Below the pieces are notes generated by a model. That model ran no database searches. It saw only the letters and a program-made list of their open reading frames with translations, and was not told the origin of the DNA. A program made the position numbers and the translations under genes. A stretch of DNA of 64,000 nt, from NCBI RefSeq assembly GCF_900113285.1, contig NZ_FOOT01000007.1, positions 1-64,000 of the forward strand, given 5' to 3'. This DNA comes from Pontibacter chinhatensis (lineage in GTDB: Bacteria > Bacteroidota > Bacteroidia > Cytophagales > Hymenobacteraceae). Shown here piece after piece: positions 33,521 to 41,730 of this stretch (position 1 is its first letter; the number at the start of each line of letters is the position of its first letter).

Positions 33521-34492
33521 ATGAAAAAAGTAAAGCTGATAGAAGTGAGGTCTGAGTTGGGGGCTGGCACACGTGGCGCCAGCATGGGGATAGATGCCTT
33601 ACGTGTCGCCTGCTGGGACAAGGGATCAGATTACTTTAAGCGCTTCAACTCTATCAGCGTTCCGGATTTAAACTATACGTTATTCGATCCGGATGTTTTT
33701 CCGTATGCCCACCGCATCGATAGCATCCTGACCGTGCAAAAGAACATTGGCCGGGCAGTAGAACAAACTATTGCCATGGATATGTTCCCGCTCGTTTTGT
33801 CCGGTGATCATTCTAACGCACATGGTACCATTGCTGGTATAAAAGCCGCCTACCCTGACAAGACGTTGGGTGTTATCTGGGTGGATGCGCACGCCGATAT
33901 CCACTCGCCTTATACTTCGCCATCGGGCAACGTGCACGGCATGCCGCTGGCCATGGCCCTGAACATCGATAACCTGGAGCGCCAGATAAACGACCCTTCG
34001 CCGGAGGCCATCTTCTTCTGGAACTCGCTTAAGAAACTGGGCTTTGACGGGCCGAAGCTGAAGCCGGAGCACCTGGTATACGTCGTGGTGCGCGATACCG
34101 AGGAGCCGGAGGATTACCTGATCGAAAAATACGGTATCAAGAACTTTACCTACGCCGAGCTGGTGAGCAAGGGCGCCGCCACCGTGGCCCACGAGGCCCT
34201 GGACCGCCTGCGCGACTGCGACATCATCTACGTGTCGTTCGATGTGGACAGCCTCGACTCCAAATTCTCGAAAGGCACCGGCACGCCGGTAGAAGTGGGC
34301 CTGACGGTGCAGGAGGCCAAAGAGCTCAACTACCACCTGCTGCAGGACCCGCGCGTGGTGTGTTACGAGATGACTGAAATCAACCCAACCCTGGATACCG
34401 AAAACACGATGGCAGAAAATGCCTTCGATATACTAGAGACAGCCACCGAGGCTATCTTGCAGAAAGAATCTAAAAGTACAGCCATACATTAA
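33521..34492 (+). CDS. Arginase family protein
   Basis: The binuclear manganese site is complete: SGDHSNAHG, WVDAHADIHSP, GNVHGMPLA and SFDVDSLDSKFSKGTGTP, with EMTEINPTLD at the end. Arginase hydrolyses arginine to ornithine and urea; agmatinase is the alternative within the family, and the neighbouring arginine decarboxylase keeps that open. The start is the ATG at 33521 (MKKVKLIEV). A TTG at 33497 in the same frame is not needed. The stop TAA overlaps the argS start ATG by one base, so translation is coupled. Confidence 0.88.
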   Translation: MKKVKLIEVRSELGAGTRGASMGIDALRVACWDKGSDYFKRFNSISVPDLNYTLFDPDVFPYAHRIDSILTVQKNIGRAVEQTIAMDMFPLVLSGDHSNAHGTIAGIKAAYPDKTLGVIWVDAHADIHSPYTSPSGNVHGMPLAMALNIDNLERQINDPSPEAIFFWNSLKKLGFDGPKLKPEHLVYVVVRDTEEPEDYLIEKYGIKNFTYAELVSKGAATVAHEALDRLRDCDIIYVSFDVDSLDSKFSKGTGTPVEVGLTVQEAKELNYHLLQDPRVVCYEMTEINPTLDTENTMAENAFDILETATEAILQKESKSTAIH

Positions 34493-36282
34493 TGCAACTA
34501 CAAAATGCCATTAGCCAGCGCATCAGCCAGGCGCTGCATGCTCTGTTCGGAATCACTGTTGATGCTTCACAAATCGCCCTGCAACCCACCCGTAAGGAGT
34601 TCGCCGGCTCGTTCACGTTCGTTACCTTCCCCTACACCAAGCAGGTGGGCAAAGGCCCTGAGCAAATAGGGCAGGCGCTGGGAGAGTACCTGCGGGAACA
34701 TGCCGCCGAAGTAAAAGACTTTAATGTAGTGAAAGGCTTCCTGAACCTGGAGGTGCAGGAGAGCGAGTGGCTACGCCTGTTTAAGGGCATCATGGAAGAC
34801 CCGACTTACGGCTATGGCGCTCCAAGCGACCGCAATGTGATGGTGGAGTACTCCTCGCCAAACACGAACAAGCCGCTGCACCTGGGGCACTTGCGCAACA
34901 ACTTCCTGGGCTACTCCGTGGCTGAGATTCTGAAAGCCAACGGCCATAAGGTGATGAAGGTGAACCTGGTGAACGACCGCGGCATCCATATCTGCAAGTC
35001 GATGCTGGCCTACGAGAAACTGGGCCACGATGAGACGCCTGAAACCAGCGGCCTGAAGGGCGACCACCTGGTAGGAAAGTACTATGTGCTTTTCGACAGA
35101 GCTTACAAAGAACAGATTGATGCCCTGGTAGAGCAGGGGATGGACAAGGAAGAGGCCAAGAAGAAAGCCCCCTGGATGCTGGAGGCGCAGGAAATGCTGC
35201 TCAAGTGGGAGCAGGGCGATGCGCATGTGGTAAACCTGTGGAAAACGATGAACACCTGGGTATACGCCGGCTTTGATGAGACCTACCGCACCATTGGGGT
35301 CGATTTTGACAAATACTATTACGAGTCGGAGACTTATACTTTAGGCAAGGCCCGCGTGGAGGAAGGCCTGGAGAAGGGCGTGTTCTTCAAGAAAGAGAAC
35401 GGCTCTGTGTGGGTAGACCTGACCGGCGAGGGGCTGGACGAAAAACTGCTGTTGCGTGCTGACGGCACCTCGGTATACATCACCCAGGACCTGGGCACGG
35501 CCGAGCTAAAGTATAACGACTTCCCGTACGACCAGTCGGTGTATGTGGTGGCCGATGAGCAGAACTACCACTTCCAGGTACTGAAGGCAACCCTGAAAAA
35601 GCTGGGCAAGCCCTATGCAGACGGTATTTTCCACCTCTCGTACGGCATGGTGGACCTGCCATCCGGCAAAATGAAATCGCGCGAAGGCACGGTGGTTGAC
35701 GCCGACGAACTGGTGCAGGAGATGGTGGACACGGCACGCCAGCAAACCGAGGAGTTGGGCAAGATTGAAGGCTTCACCGAGGAGCAGGCGCAGGAGCTGT
35801 ATCATACCCTGGCCATGGGCGCCCTGAAGTACTTCCTTCTGAAGGTAGACCCTAAAAAACGTATGCTCTTCAACCCGCAGGAGTCCATCGACTTCCGGGG
35901 CAATACCGGTCCGTTTGTGCAGTACACACATGCCCGCATCTCCGCCATCCTGCGCAAGGCTGGTGAGATGGGCATCAAGTATGACCCGGCGGCCTTTGAG
36001 AATTTCGAGAACCTGCACGAGGTGGAGCAGGAGGTAATCACACAGTTGGTGAACTTCCCGGCGGTGATAAAAGAGGCAGGCAGCCTTTATGCACCTTCGA
36101 TTATCGCCAACTACGCTTATGAGCTGGCTAAAGCCTATAATCGCTTCTACCAGGAAATCTCTATCTTTAATGAGACTGACGAGCAAGCCCGTAGCTTCCG
36201 TATCGCCTTGTCGGCCATGGTAGCCCGCTTCGTGCGCGAAAGTATGAAGCTGCTGGGTATCCAAGTGCCGGAGCGGATGTAA
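34492..36282 (+). CDS. argS: Arginyl-tRNA synthetase
   Basis: This class I synthetase of 596 residues charges tRNA-Arg. It has an N-terminal ArgRS additional domain, the HIGH-type motif in SSPNTNKPLHLGHLRNNFLG, the KMSKS-like KMKSREGTVV, and the C-terminal DALR anticodon-binding domain. The ATG shares its A with the TAA of the arginase gene. Co-expression with an arginine-consuming enzyme is notable. The DUF559 element lies 43 bases after the stop. Confidence 0.95.
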   Translation: MQLQNAISQRISQALHALFGITVDASQIALQPTRKEFAGSFTFVTFPYTKQVGKGPEQIGQALGEYLREHAAEVKDFNVVKGFLNLEVQESEWLRLFKGIMEDPTYGYGAPSDRNVMVEYSSPNTNKPLHLGHLRNNFLGYSVAEILKANGHKVMKVNLVNDRGIHICKSMLAYEKLGHDETPETSGLKGDHLVGKYYVLFDRAYKEQIDALVEQGMDKEEAKKKAPWMLEAQEMLLKWEQGDAHVVNLWKTMNTWVYAGFDETYRTIGVDFDKYYYESETYTLGKARVEEGLEKGVFFKKENGSVWVDLTGEGLDEKLLLRADGTSVYITQDLGTAELKYNDFPYDQSVYVVADEQNYHFQVLKATLKKLGKPYADGIFHLSYGMVDLPSGKMKSREGTVVDADELVQEMVDTARQQTEELGKIEGFTEEQAQELYHTLAMGALKYFLLKVDPKKRMLFNPQESIDFRGNTGPFVQYTHARISAILRKAGEMGIKYDPAAFENFENLHEVEQEVITQLVNFPAVIKEAGSLYAPSIIANYAYELAKAYNRFYQEISIFNETDEQARSFRIALSAMVARFVRESMKLLGIQVPERM

Positions 36283-36325
36283 GACTAAGATTTTTACGAT
36301 TGTAAGATTCTAGGATTACTGAAAA

Positions 36326-36355
36326 GTCCCCCTTTGAAGGGGGTAGGGGGATGAT
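36326..36355 (+). repeat. Left inverted repeat of the DUF559 element
   Basis: GTCCCCCTTTGAAGGGGG followed by TAGGGGGATGAT. The first half is itself a hairpin (CCCCCTT/AAGGGGG), and the G-rich tail follows it, as in the other dispersed hairpin-plus-tail repeats of the window. Confidence 0.9.
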
Positions 36356-36369
36356 AATCGTGCACCTAT

Positions 36370-36735
36370 ATGCCAAGCAATTCTCACTATAACAAAGGCC
36401 TTAAAACTTTAGCTAAAAGCCTTCGAGCAGAATCTACTAAAGCAGAGGTTAGGTTGTGGTGCGAGGTATTAAGCAAAGGCAAAACGGGTTACACTTTTCT
36501 TCGTCAGCGGCCAATTGACAATTATATTGCCGACTTTATGTGCAAGGAGCTAAAGCTTATTATAGAAGTTGATGGTTATTCGCATAATTTTAAGGTTGAC
36601 GAAGACGGGGAACGGGATAAGAATTTAGCGAGGCTAGGCTATACCATACTAAGGCTTTCGGATGAGGAAGTAATGAAAGATTTGGCTAACGTAGAACGTG
36701 CGATACACGCCTGGATAAAAAAATCACAGATGTAA
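36370..36735 (+). CDS. DUF559 endonuclease-domain protein
   Basis: The 121-residue protein matches the DUF559 / Vsr-like PD-(D/E)xK pattern: TKAEVRLWCEVLSKGK, then FLRQRPIDNYIADFMCKELK, then LIIEVDGYSH. The putative catalytic set Asp (IADF), Glu and Asp (IEVDG) and the Gln of RQRP are all present, so it looks active. An Arg/Leu-rich helix (DKNLARLGYTILRLSDEEV) closes the fold. It lies wholly within perfect inverted repeats. Base composition is more A/T-rich than in argS or gpx on either side. The physiological substrate of such stand-alone proteins is not known. Confidence 0.88.
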   Translation: MPSNSHYNKGLKTLAKSLRAESTKAEVRLWCEVLSKGKTGYTFLRQRPIDNYIADFMCKELKLIIEVDGYSHNFKVDEDGERDKNLARLGYTILRLSDEEVMKDLANVERAIHAWIKKSQM

Positions 36736-36765
36736 ATCATCCCCCTACCCCCTTCAAAGGGGGAC
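36736..36765 (-). repeat. Right inverted repeat of the DUF559 element
   Basis: Exact reverse complement of 36326-36355 over all 30 bases; the match stops at both ends. It begins on the base after the DUF559 stop codon and ends 50 bases before the glutathione peroxidase start. Confidence 0.9.
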
Positions 36766-36815
36766 ATATGAAAAAAATAGCTTCATCATACTTTAAAAGC
36801 CATAAAACAATCTAT

Positions 36816-37424
36816 ATGAAAAAGTTGCTCAAACTTTTGGCGCTGGTGCCTGTATTAGGAGTGATGGTGTCTTGCAACAACGGAACAGCTGCAGACGCTG
36901 AAACAACAACTGATAAAACTATGGCAACAGCATCAACTCCAAACACCAACACGCAAACCAGCGACTTTTATACTTTCAAGATGAAGACGCTGGATGGCAA
37001 AGAGGTGGATTTCTCAAAGTATAAAGGCAAGAAAGTGCTGCTCGTGAACACGGCCTCCGAGTGCGGTTACACGCCGCAGTACGAAGACCTGCAGAAGCTG
37101 CACGAAACGCACGGCAACGAGGTGGAGGTGCTGGGCTTCCCGGCCAACAACTTTGGCGGGCAAGAGCCCGGCTCGAACGAGGAGATTGCCTCTTTCTGCC
37201 AGAAGAACTATGGCGTAAGCTTCCAGATGTTTGAGAAAATCTCGGTGAAAGGAGAGGACCAGCATCCGCTCTATACCTGGCTGGCACATCATGCGCCGGG
37301 TAAAGAGGAGCCAGGCTGGAACTTCTGCAAGTACCTGGTGGACGAGAACGGGAACGTAGTGGCTTTCTATCCATCCAAGGTAAAGCCGATGGACAAGGAG
37401 CTGTTGAGCGCTATACAGCAATAA
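36816..37424 (+). CDS. Glutathione peroxidase-like lipoprotein
   Basis: The peroxidatic site NTASECGYTPQYEDLQKL has Cys in place of selenocysteine. LGFPANNFGGQEPGSNEEI and the tryptophan motif WNFCKYLVDENG complete the family set. Enzymes like this reduce peroxides, usually with thioredoxin in bacteria. The start at 36816 gives a lipoprotein signal (LLALVPVLGVMVSC). The in-frame ATG at 36768 would add 16 residues and lies right beside the DUF559 element. The protein is therefore predicted to act in the periplasm, tethered to a membrane. Confidence 0.88.
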   Translation: MKKLLKLLALVPVLGVMVSCNNGTAADAETTTDKTMATASTPNTNTQTSDFYTFKMKTLDGKEVDFSKYKGKKVLLVNTASECGYTPQYEDLQKLHETHGNEVEVLGFPANNFGGQEPGSNEEIASFCQKNYGVSFQMFEKISVKGEDQHPLYTWLAHHAPGKEEPGWNFCKYLVDENGNVVAFYPSKVKPMDKELLSAIQQ

Positions 37425-37478
37425 GTCTATGCCTGGCGTAAACATCCGTTTTGGTCAGGCTTATTATAAGAATAGGTT

Positions 37479-38414
37479 TTGAACACTTCGCAACACACCG
37501 CACACCAAAGTCCAGGTCTGGTAAAGGCTTGGATTTCGGCTTTTAGGCCACGCACCCTTCCGCTGGCTTTTTCTTGTATCGGCATGGGCGCCTTTATAGC
37601 GGCGGCCAACGGGCATTTTAACGGGGCTGTAGTGGCCCTGTGTGTGCTGACCACGCTTTTCCTGCAAATCCTTTCCAACCTGGCCAACGACTACGGCGAC
37701 TCCAAACACGGGGCTGACAGCGTGCACCGCGAGGGGCCGATGCGGGCCGTGCAGGCAGGCCACATTCTGCCTGAGCAGATGAAGAAGGGCATGGTGGTGT
37801 TTAGCCTGCTCTCGCTGGTATCCGGTTTGCTGCTGCTGTGGGTGGCTTTCGGTACGGAGGGCATGCTGCTGTTTTTGCTGTTCCTGGTGCTGGGGCTGGC
37901 CTCTATCTGGGCGGCTATTAATTATACCGCCGGCGACAAGCCTTACGGCTATGCGGGTCTGGGCGATGTTTTCGTATTTATCTTCTTCGGGTTGGTCGGC
38001 GTACTGGGCACTTACTTTCTGCAGGCGCAGACGCTGGAACCCTCGGTTATACTCCCGGCCCTGGTGTGCGGCTTCTTTTCGGTTGGGGTGCTCAACGTCA
38101 ATAACATCCGCGACATCAACTCCGATATACTGGCCGGCAAGCGCTCTATTCCCGTGCGTATCGGCCCGAAAGCTGCGCGTGTGTACCATGTGTTGGTATT
38201 GCTGGGTGGGGTGCTGAGCGCTTTTGCCTACGTGCTGCTGAATTACCATAGCCCCTGGCAGTTCCTGTTTATACTTGCCCTGCCGCTGGTGCTGGTGAAT
38301 GGGGTAAACGTATGGCGCAAACAAACCTCTAAAGAACTGGACCCTTACCTCAAGCAAATGGCTATTACCACGCTGCTGTTTGTGCTGCTGTTTGGGCTGG
38401 GGCAGGTGTTGTAG
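37479..38414 (+). CDS. menA: 1,4-dihydroxy-2-naphthoate polyprenyltransferase
   Basis: An integral membrane UbiA-family prenyltransferase of 311 residues that makes demethylmenaquinone. The first Asp-rich motif reads NLANDYGDSKHGAD and the second NVNNIRDINSDILAGKRSIPVRIG; the family spacing is kept. About eight or nine hydrophobic segments follow. The start is a TTG at 37479; the next Met is within helix one, so no ATG is usable. Menaquinone would serve the respiratory chain, for which nuoH lies at the end of the window. Confidence 0.9.
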   Translation: MNTSQHTAHQSPGLVKAWISAFRPRTLPLAFSCIGMGAFIAAANGHFNGAVVALCVLTTLFLQILSNLANDYGDSKHGADSVHREGPMRAVQAGHILPEQMKKGMVVFSLLSLVSGLLLLWVAFGTEGMLLFLLFLVLGLASIWAAINYTAGDKPYGYAGLGDVFVFIFFGLVGVLGTYFLQAQTLEPSVILPALVCGFFSVGVLNVNNIRDINSDILAGKRSIPVRIGPKAARVYHVLVLLGGVLSAFAYVLLNYHSPWQFLFILALPLVLVNGVNVWRKQTSKELDPYLKQMAITTLLFVLLFGLGQVL

Positions 38415-38440
38415 GAAGTATAGAGAGTAGAAATACCTCT

Positions 38441-39136
38441 TTATCTAACAGCCCATTGGAGTCCTAATGATAGCATCTGCGTCTTGTTTTTATAGGCAAA
38501 TTTTCTTCTTGGATAATGATTGTTCCAGTACACACGCTCTATATAAGCATCGGTAATATCAAGCATGTAAGTATAACCAAGAGTTAGCTTTGTGTTAGTG
38601 CTTAGCTTATAGTTAAGCGAAGCTCCAGGGCTCAAACTTACTGTGGCGAAGCTCGTGTTGCTAGAAACTCTGTCTGGGCCGACATAGCTTTTATCCAATA
38701 ATCTAAGGTTTACAGCAGGACCAAATTCTAAACCTAACCCTAGTTTTTCGTTTCCGGTGAGGGGCACATTAACTCCGGCAGCTAGTGGTACTGAGAGATA
38801 GTAAGTCTTTAGACGATCTCTGTAGTAGACATTAGTGTTTTCCTGTGGATCAACTTGTTTTTTAATGAAACTAATGCCGGTTCTCAGGTAAAGTTCACTT
38901 GTGAACTGCTTTTGTAGTTGAAAGTTGACAGCGTAGCTCTTATTGTTTTCCTGCTGTATGGCTTGATCAGACTCCTTATTTTTATCTACCCTTGACCCAT
39001 AGACGTTATTCTTTACATACCCTACGCTGACCGACAGAAAGAGAGGCTTCTTTAAGGAGGTAGTGTCTGAAGCAAACACTTTCGTACTCGTTAAGCATAA
39101 TAAAATTGTTAGGCTAAGTATAATCCTGTAATGCAT
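38441..39136 (-). CDS. Outer membrane beta-barrel protein
   Basis: The signal peptide ends TKVFA-S (about residue 22). The mature part alternates polar and hydrophobic residues in strands (LYLRTGISFIKKQ, YYLSVPLAAGVNVPL, LGLGLEFGPAVNLRL, TKLTLGYTYML) and ends in a strand closing LSLGLQWAVR. This fits an eight-strand PorT/OmpA-like barrel. The function is unknown. More A/T-rich than the core genes. It is convergent with menA. Confidence 0.75.
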   Translation of the reverse strand: MHYRIILSLTILLCLTSTKVFASDTTSLKKPLFLSVSVGYVKNNVYGSRVDKNKESDQAIQQENNKSYAVNFQLQKQFTSELYLRTGISFIKKQVDPQENTNVYYRDRLKTYYLSVPLAAGVNVPLTGNEKLGLGLEFGPAVNLRLLDKSYVGPDRVSSNTSFATVSLSPGASLNYKLSTNTKLTLGYTYMLDITDAYIERVYWNNHYPRRKFAYKNKTQMLSLGLQWAVR

Positions 39137-39318
39137 TCTTTTAGTCTGAAAGTAGCTGCTTTTACGTGTCTGACCGAAAAAGAGGAAAGAGCCCCGTCAA
39201 ACATAAAAGGTGCAAATGTAAGCATTATTAGAACGCCACAGGTCTGAGATCAGTAAAAGATTAACTTATTGGCTTACAGAATTACATTGGGTTCAAAGAG
39301 TCGAGTTCAAGTATGGTT

Positions 39319-39365
39319 TAAAGTATAGCCCGGCCGCTCACCGTTTCAGCCAAACTATACTTTAT
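39319..39365 (-). terminator. Terminator after the S41 peptidase gene, AAGTATA stem
   Basis: On the minus strand AAAGTATAG pairs with CTATACTTT around a GC-rich loop, followed by T residues. The stem is built from the window's over-used heptamer. The sequence closely resembles the one at 41676-41746. Confidence 0.6.
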
Positions 39366-39397
39366 ACTTTCAGAAATTATTTACCGCCTCCGTTGCT

Positions 39398-41050
39398 CTA
39401 TGTATTGGTGTTTACAAACTCAATCGCCTTTTCAAGTACCTCATCTTTCCCCTCAATGATTCCTTGAACTGTTGGTTTGACTTCAATATCGATTTTCACA
39501 CCCTTTCTTTGTGTTTCTGTATTGTCCGGGTAAAAAATGCCGATGCCAGTTATGGCTGTTTTATGACCTCCCACCAATTCAAATACACTAACATTTCCAT
39601 CGGCTCCTGAAGTCTGACTTCCTATCGTGGTTACATTGTCGCCTGTTTGTAGCCCCATTATGGTGAATTCAGCATGGCTTTGAGCCCTTTCATTTACTAA
39701 TAAGACAACTTTGCCTTTATACTTCAAGTCACCACTTTGGCCAATTTGGTCACCATTCCTCCAAATGAATTTTCCGGGATAGCCCAGGTCAGGGTAGATG
39801 ACTTTGTAAAAGTCGTTTCTTTTAGAACTGATGTAATTTGCTACAGAGCGAAAAGTACCCTTTGGATGATTTCTGATATCGAAGATGATGGCCTTGGTGC
39901 CCTTCAGCGCTTCCATTATCCCTTCAACATCCTTTAGCTCCAGTCTGCCCATATCAACGTAGCCGATATTGCCTTTAAGGATTTTGAATTTCTCAGCTTC
40001 CTTTGCCTTGGGGTTCAGCTCATCCAACAGATACCTTTTGATAGTTTTGGTAGCTGTTTGGTTATTTCTGATAAATTCAATCTGCACAGAGTCAGAGGAG
40101 CCATTGAAGATGGAATGAAACGCGTTTAGTTTCTTTCTTGAAATGTTGGAGCCGCTAATGTATTTCTCTTTCTGGCTAAAAATGCCTTCAACTTCCTGAC
40201 CATCAACTCTGGTAATGATATCACCAATTCGGATATCGTCTACTCTAGCCAAGAAGTCATTGTAGAAGCCTGTGATTATTGCTCTTTTGTCTATCAGCTT
40301 AAAATGTGCTGGCATCCAATAATGGCCGAAGTAAGCAGCTATCGTGTCGTTGTAATATCCTGCGTGGCTATCGTCAATGCTTACTACCAATTCAAGTATA
40401 GCCAACTGATACTCGAGCTCGGTTTTGGGATGTAAAAACTTCGGAATCATGTTACTCAAGACTTCATCCCAGTTGGTGTCCATCTGGTACTTGTATGGGA
40501 AAAAGTATTCGACAATATTCCAATACCGGAATAGCGTGAGTAACCTTAGGTTTTCATCATTCCAGCTGAAGCCTTTGTAGTTGATCTCATTGGTCACCTC
40601 AATGTTGCCGATTTTTTTGCCGGCAGACACATAATACTTTTTGCCTTGATGCCTGTTCTGCTCAACGTGCTTAAGCCTTTCAGTAAGCTCAGCTGTAAAA
40701 ACCTGGTTTTCCTTTATCCAGCTTAAGTCGAAGTTCCTGTCAAAATACTCAAGGCTGCTCTCTTGCTTACAGTTCTTGCAAGCTTTCACTCTTCCAAGAT
40801 TATCCAACCAAGCGATGTATACTTGAGACAATTCTTCTTTAGTAGATGCAGCCTTGACCTTTGGCAAAACCTTGAATAACTCATCGTCCCATTTGAACTT
40901 TCCGCTAGCAACATGGGGATGATAATATTTCAGAAAGTCCCAAATCTTGGCAGTTGCCGCTAGTTTTTCTGTTTCAGATAAACTGTTATGAGCATGGGCT
41001 GTTTTGAAACAAATTAGTATGCTCAGAAAAAGGAGGATGGTGTGCTTCAT
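39398..41050 (-). CDS. S41 family peptidase
   Basis: The start is placed at MKHTILLFLSILICFKTAHA (41050), which gives a signal peptide; an upstream extension of 19 residues has no support. A helical N-terminal region is followed by a PDZ-like domain (RVDDIRIGDIITRVDGQEVEGI), then the C-terminal protease core: IGYVDMGRLELKDVEGIMEAL, IIFDIRNHPKGTFRSVANYI, and the nucleophile Ser in VNERAQSHAEFTIMGLQ. This is the tail-specific/tricorn-like S41 group; the substrate is unknown. A/T-rich. It forms a two-gene block with the small plug-like gene upstream of it. Confidence 0.85.
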   Translation of the reverse strand: MKHTILLFLSILICFKTAHAHNSLSETEKLAATAKIWDFLKYYHPHVASGKFKWDDELFKVLPKVKAASTKEELSQVYIAWLDNLGRVKACKNCKQESSLEYFDRNFDLSWIKENQVFTAELTERLKHVEQNRHQGKKYYVSAGKKIGNIEVTNEINYKGFSWNDENLRLLTLFRYWNIVEYFFPYKYQMDTNWDEVLSNMIPKFLHPKTELEYQLAILELVVSIDDSHAGYYNDTIAAYFGHYWMPAHFKLIDKRAIITGFYNDFLARVDDIRIGDIITRVDGQEVEGIFSQKEKYISGSNISRKKLNAFHSIFNGSSDSVQIEFIRNNQTATKTIKRYLLDELNPKAKEAEKFKILKGNIGYVDMGRLELKDVEGIMEALKGTKAIIFDIRNHPKGTFRSVANYISSKRNDFYKVIYPDLGYPGKFIWRNGDQIGQSGDLKYKGKVVLLVNERAQSHAEFTIMGLQTGDNVTTIGSQTSGADGNVSVFELVGGHKTAITGIGIFYPDNTETQRKGVKIDIEVKPTVQGIIEGKDEVLEKAIEFVNTNT

Positions 41051-41133
41051 CTTTGCGTTGGTGGTAACGTTTCTCGTGCAGCCGATGGACGAAGCATAGC
41101 TGAGCATACAGGCTGCACCTTGTTGGGCTATCG

Positions 41134-41565
41134 TTATTCTATTTTAATCTTCTGCAGTTTCCTGCTCGCCTTTTTATAGAGTACAACTGCTATTATTCCC
41201 GACCATCCTCTATTGATGTATACTTCCTTGGGTTCTTCATCAAATACAGCTATTTCTTTGACCGTCTCTTCAGTTAAAAGCTGAAGCAGCTGCTCGCGTG
41301 AATTGTCGCTTAACGTTTCTGTTATTGCAATACCATCTATGACTAAGATTGGAACAGCTATAATTCTTTCACTTGATTCATTTTGAGCAGGTTGTGGCAC
41401 AAAGAACCTTTCCTTAACCATCAATAGCTGCTCGGCTTTGTCTACTGATCTTAAGGTTTTTAACCATTCCTGATTCTTTTCTTTTGTCATTTTCAATGAC
41501 GTAGCCTGCCCATATATGGAAGCTATGATGAAGCAGAAGAGAAATGTTAGTATGACTTGTTTCAT
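41134..41565 (-). CDS. Small secreted plug-like protein
   Basis: A signal peptide ends SIYG-Q (about residue 19). The 120-residue mature part has a segment resembling the TonB receptor plug core: VPILVIDGIAITETL, then EETVKEIAVFDEEPKEVYINRGWSGIIAVVLYKK. There is no barrel. Single-domain proteins of this kind occur in Bacteroidota without a defined function. A/T-rich; same direction as the S41 gene, 83 bases upstream of it. Confidence 0.65.
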   Translation of the reverse strand: MKQVILTFLFCFIIASIYGQATSLKMTKEKNQEWLKTLRSVDKAEQLLMVKERFFVPQPAQNESSERIIAVPILVIDGIAITETLSDNSREQLLQLLTEETVKEIAVFDEEPKEVYINRGWSGIIAVVLYKKASRKLQKIKIE

Positions 41566-41675
41566 TTATTTCGAATGCAGCCCAACTCCCAGCTAAACGG
41601 AAGTCTATTCGGCTTATCTGCAATATGTGGTGGGTGACTGAACTCCTCCGCTAGTACATGTATAAAACCACTTAC

Positions 41676-41717
41676 AAAAAGTATAGCCCGACAGCTTGCT
41701 GAGCCAGGCTATACTTT
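41676..41717 (-). terminator. Terminator after the outer membrane receptor gene, AAGTATA stem
   Basis: On the minus strand AAAGTATAGCC pairs with GGGCTATACTTT over a short loop and runs into T residues. The stem is the over-used heptamer. Confidence 0.7.
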
Positions 41718-41730
41718 ATACTTTCAAAAA

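Larger units (their letters stand above)
36326..36765 (+). mobile_element. DUF559 nuclease element framed by perfect 30-bp inverted repeats
   Basis: A 440-bp unit holds one gene. The repeat 36326-36355 (core CCCCCTTTGAAGGGGG, then TAGGGGGATGAT) recurs as an exact reverse complement at 36736-36765. The gene starts 14 bases inside the left repeat and its stop codon is the base before the right one. No obvious target duplication flanks the unit. The build resembles REP sequences paired with their own nuclease gene, but the protein is a PD-(D/E)xK/Vsr-like DUF559, not a Y1 transposase. Mobility is inferred. Confidence 0.7.

Noticed and set aside
36768..36815. Upstream start of glutathione peroxidase
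   Set aside because: It adds 16 residues before a perfect lipoprotein signal and lies next to the mobile element; the ATG at 36816 is better.
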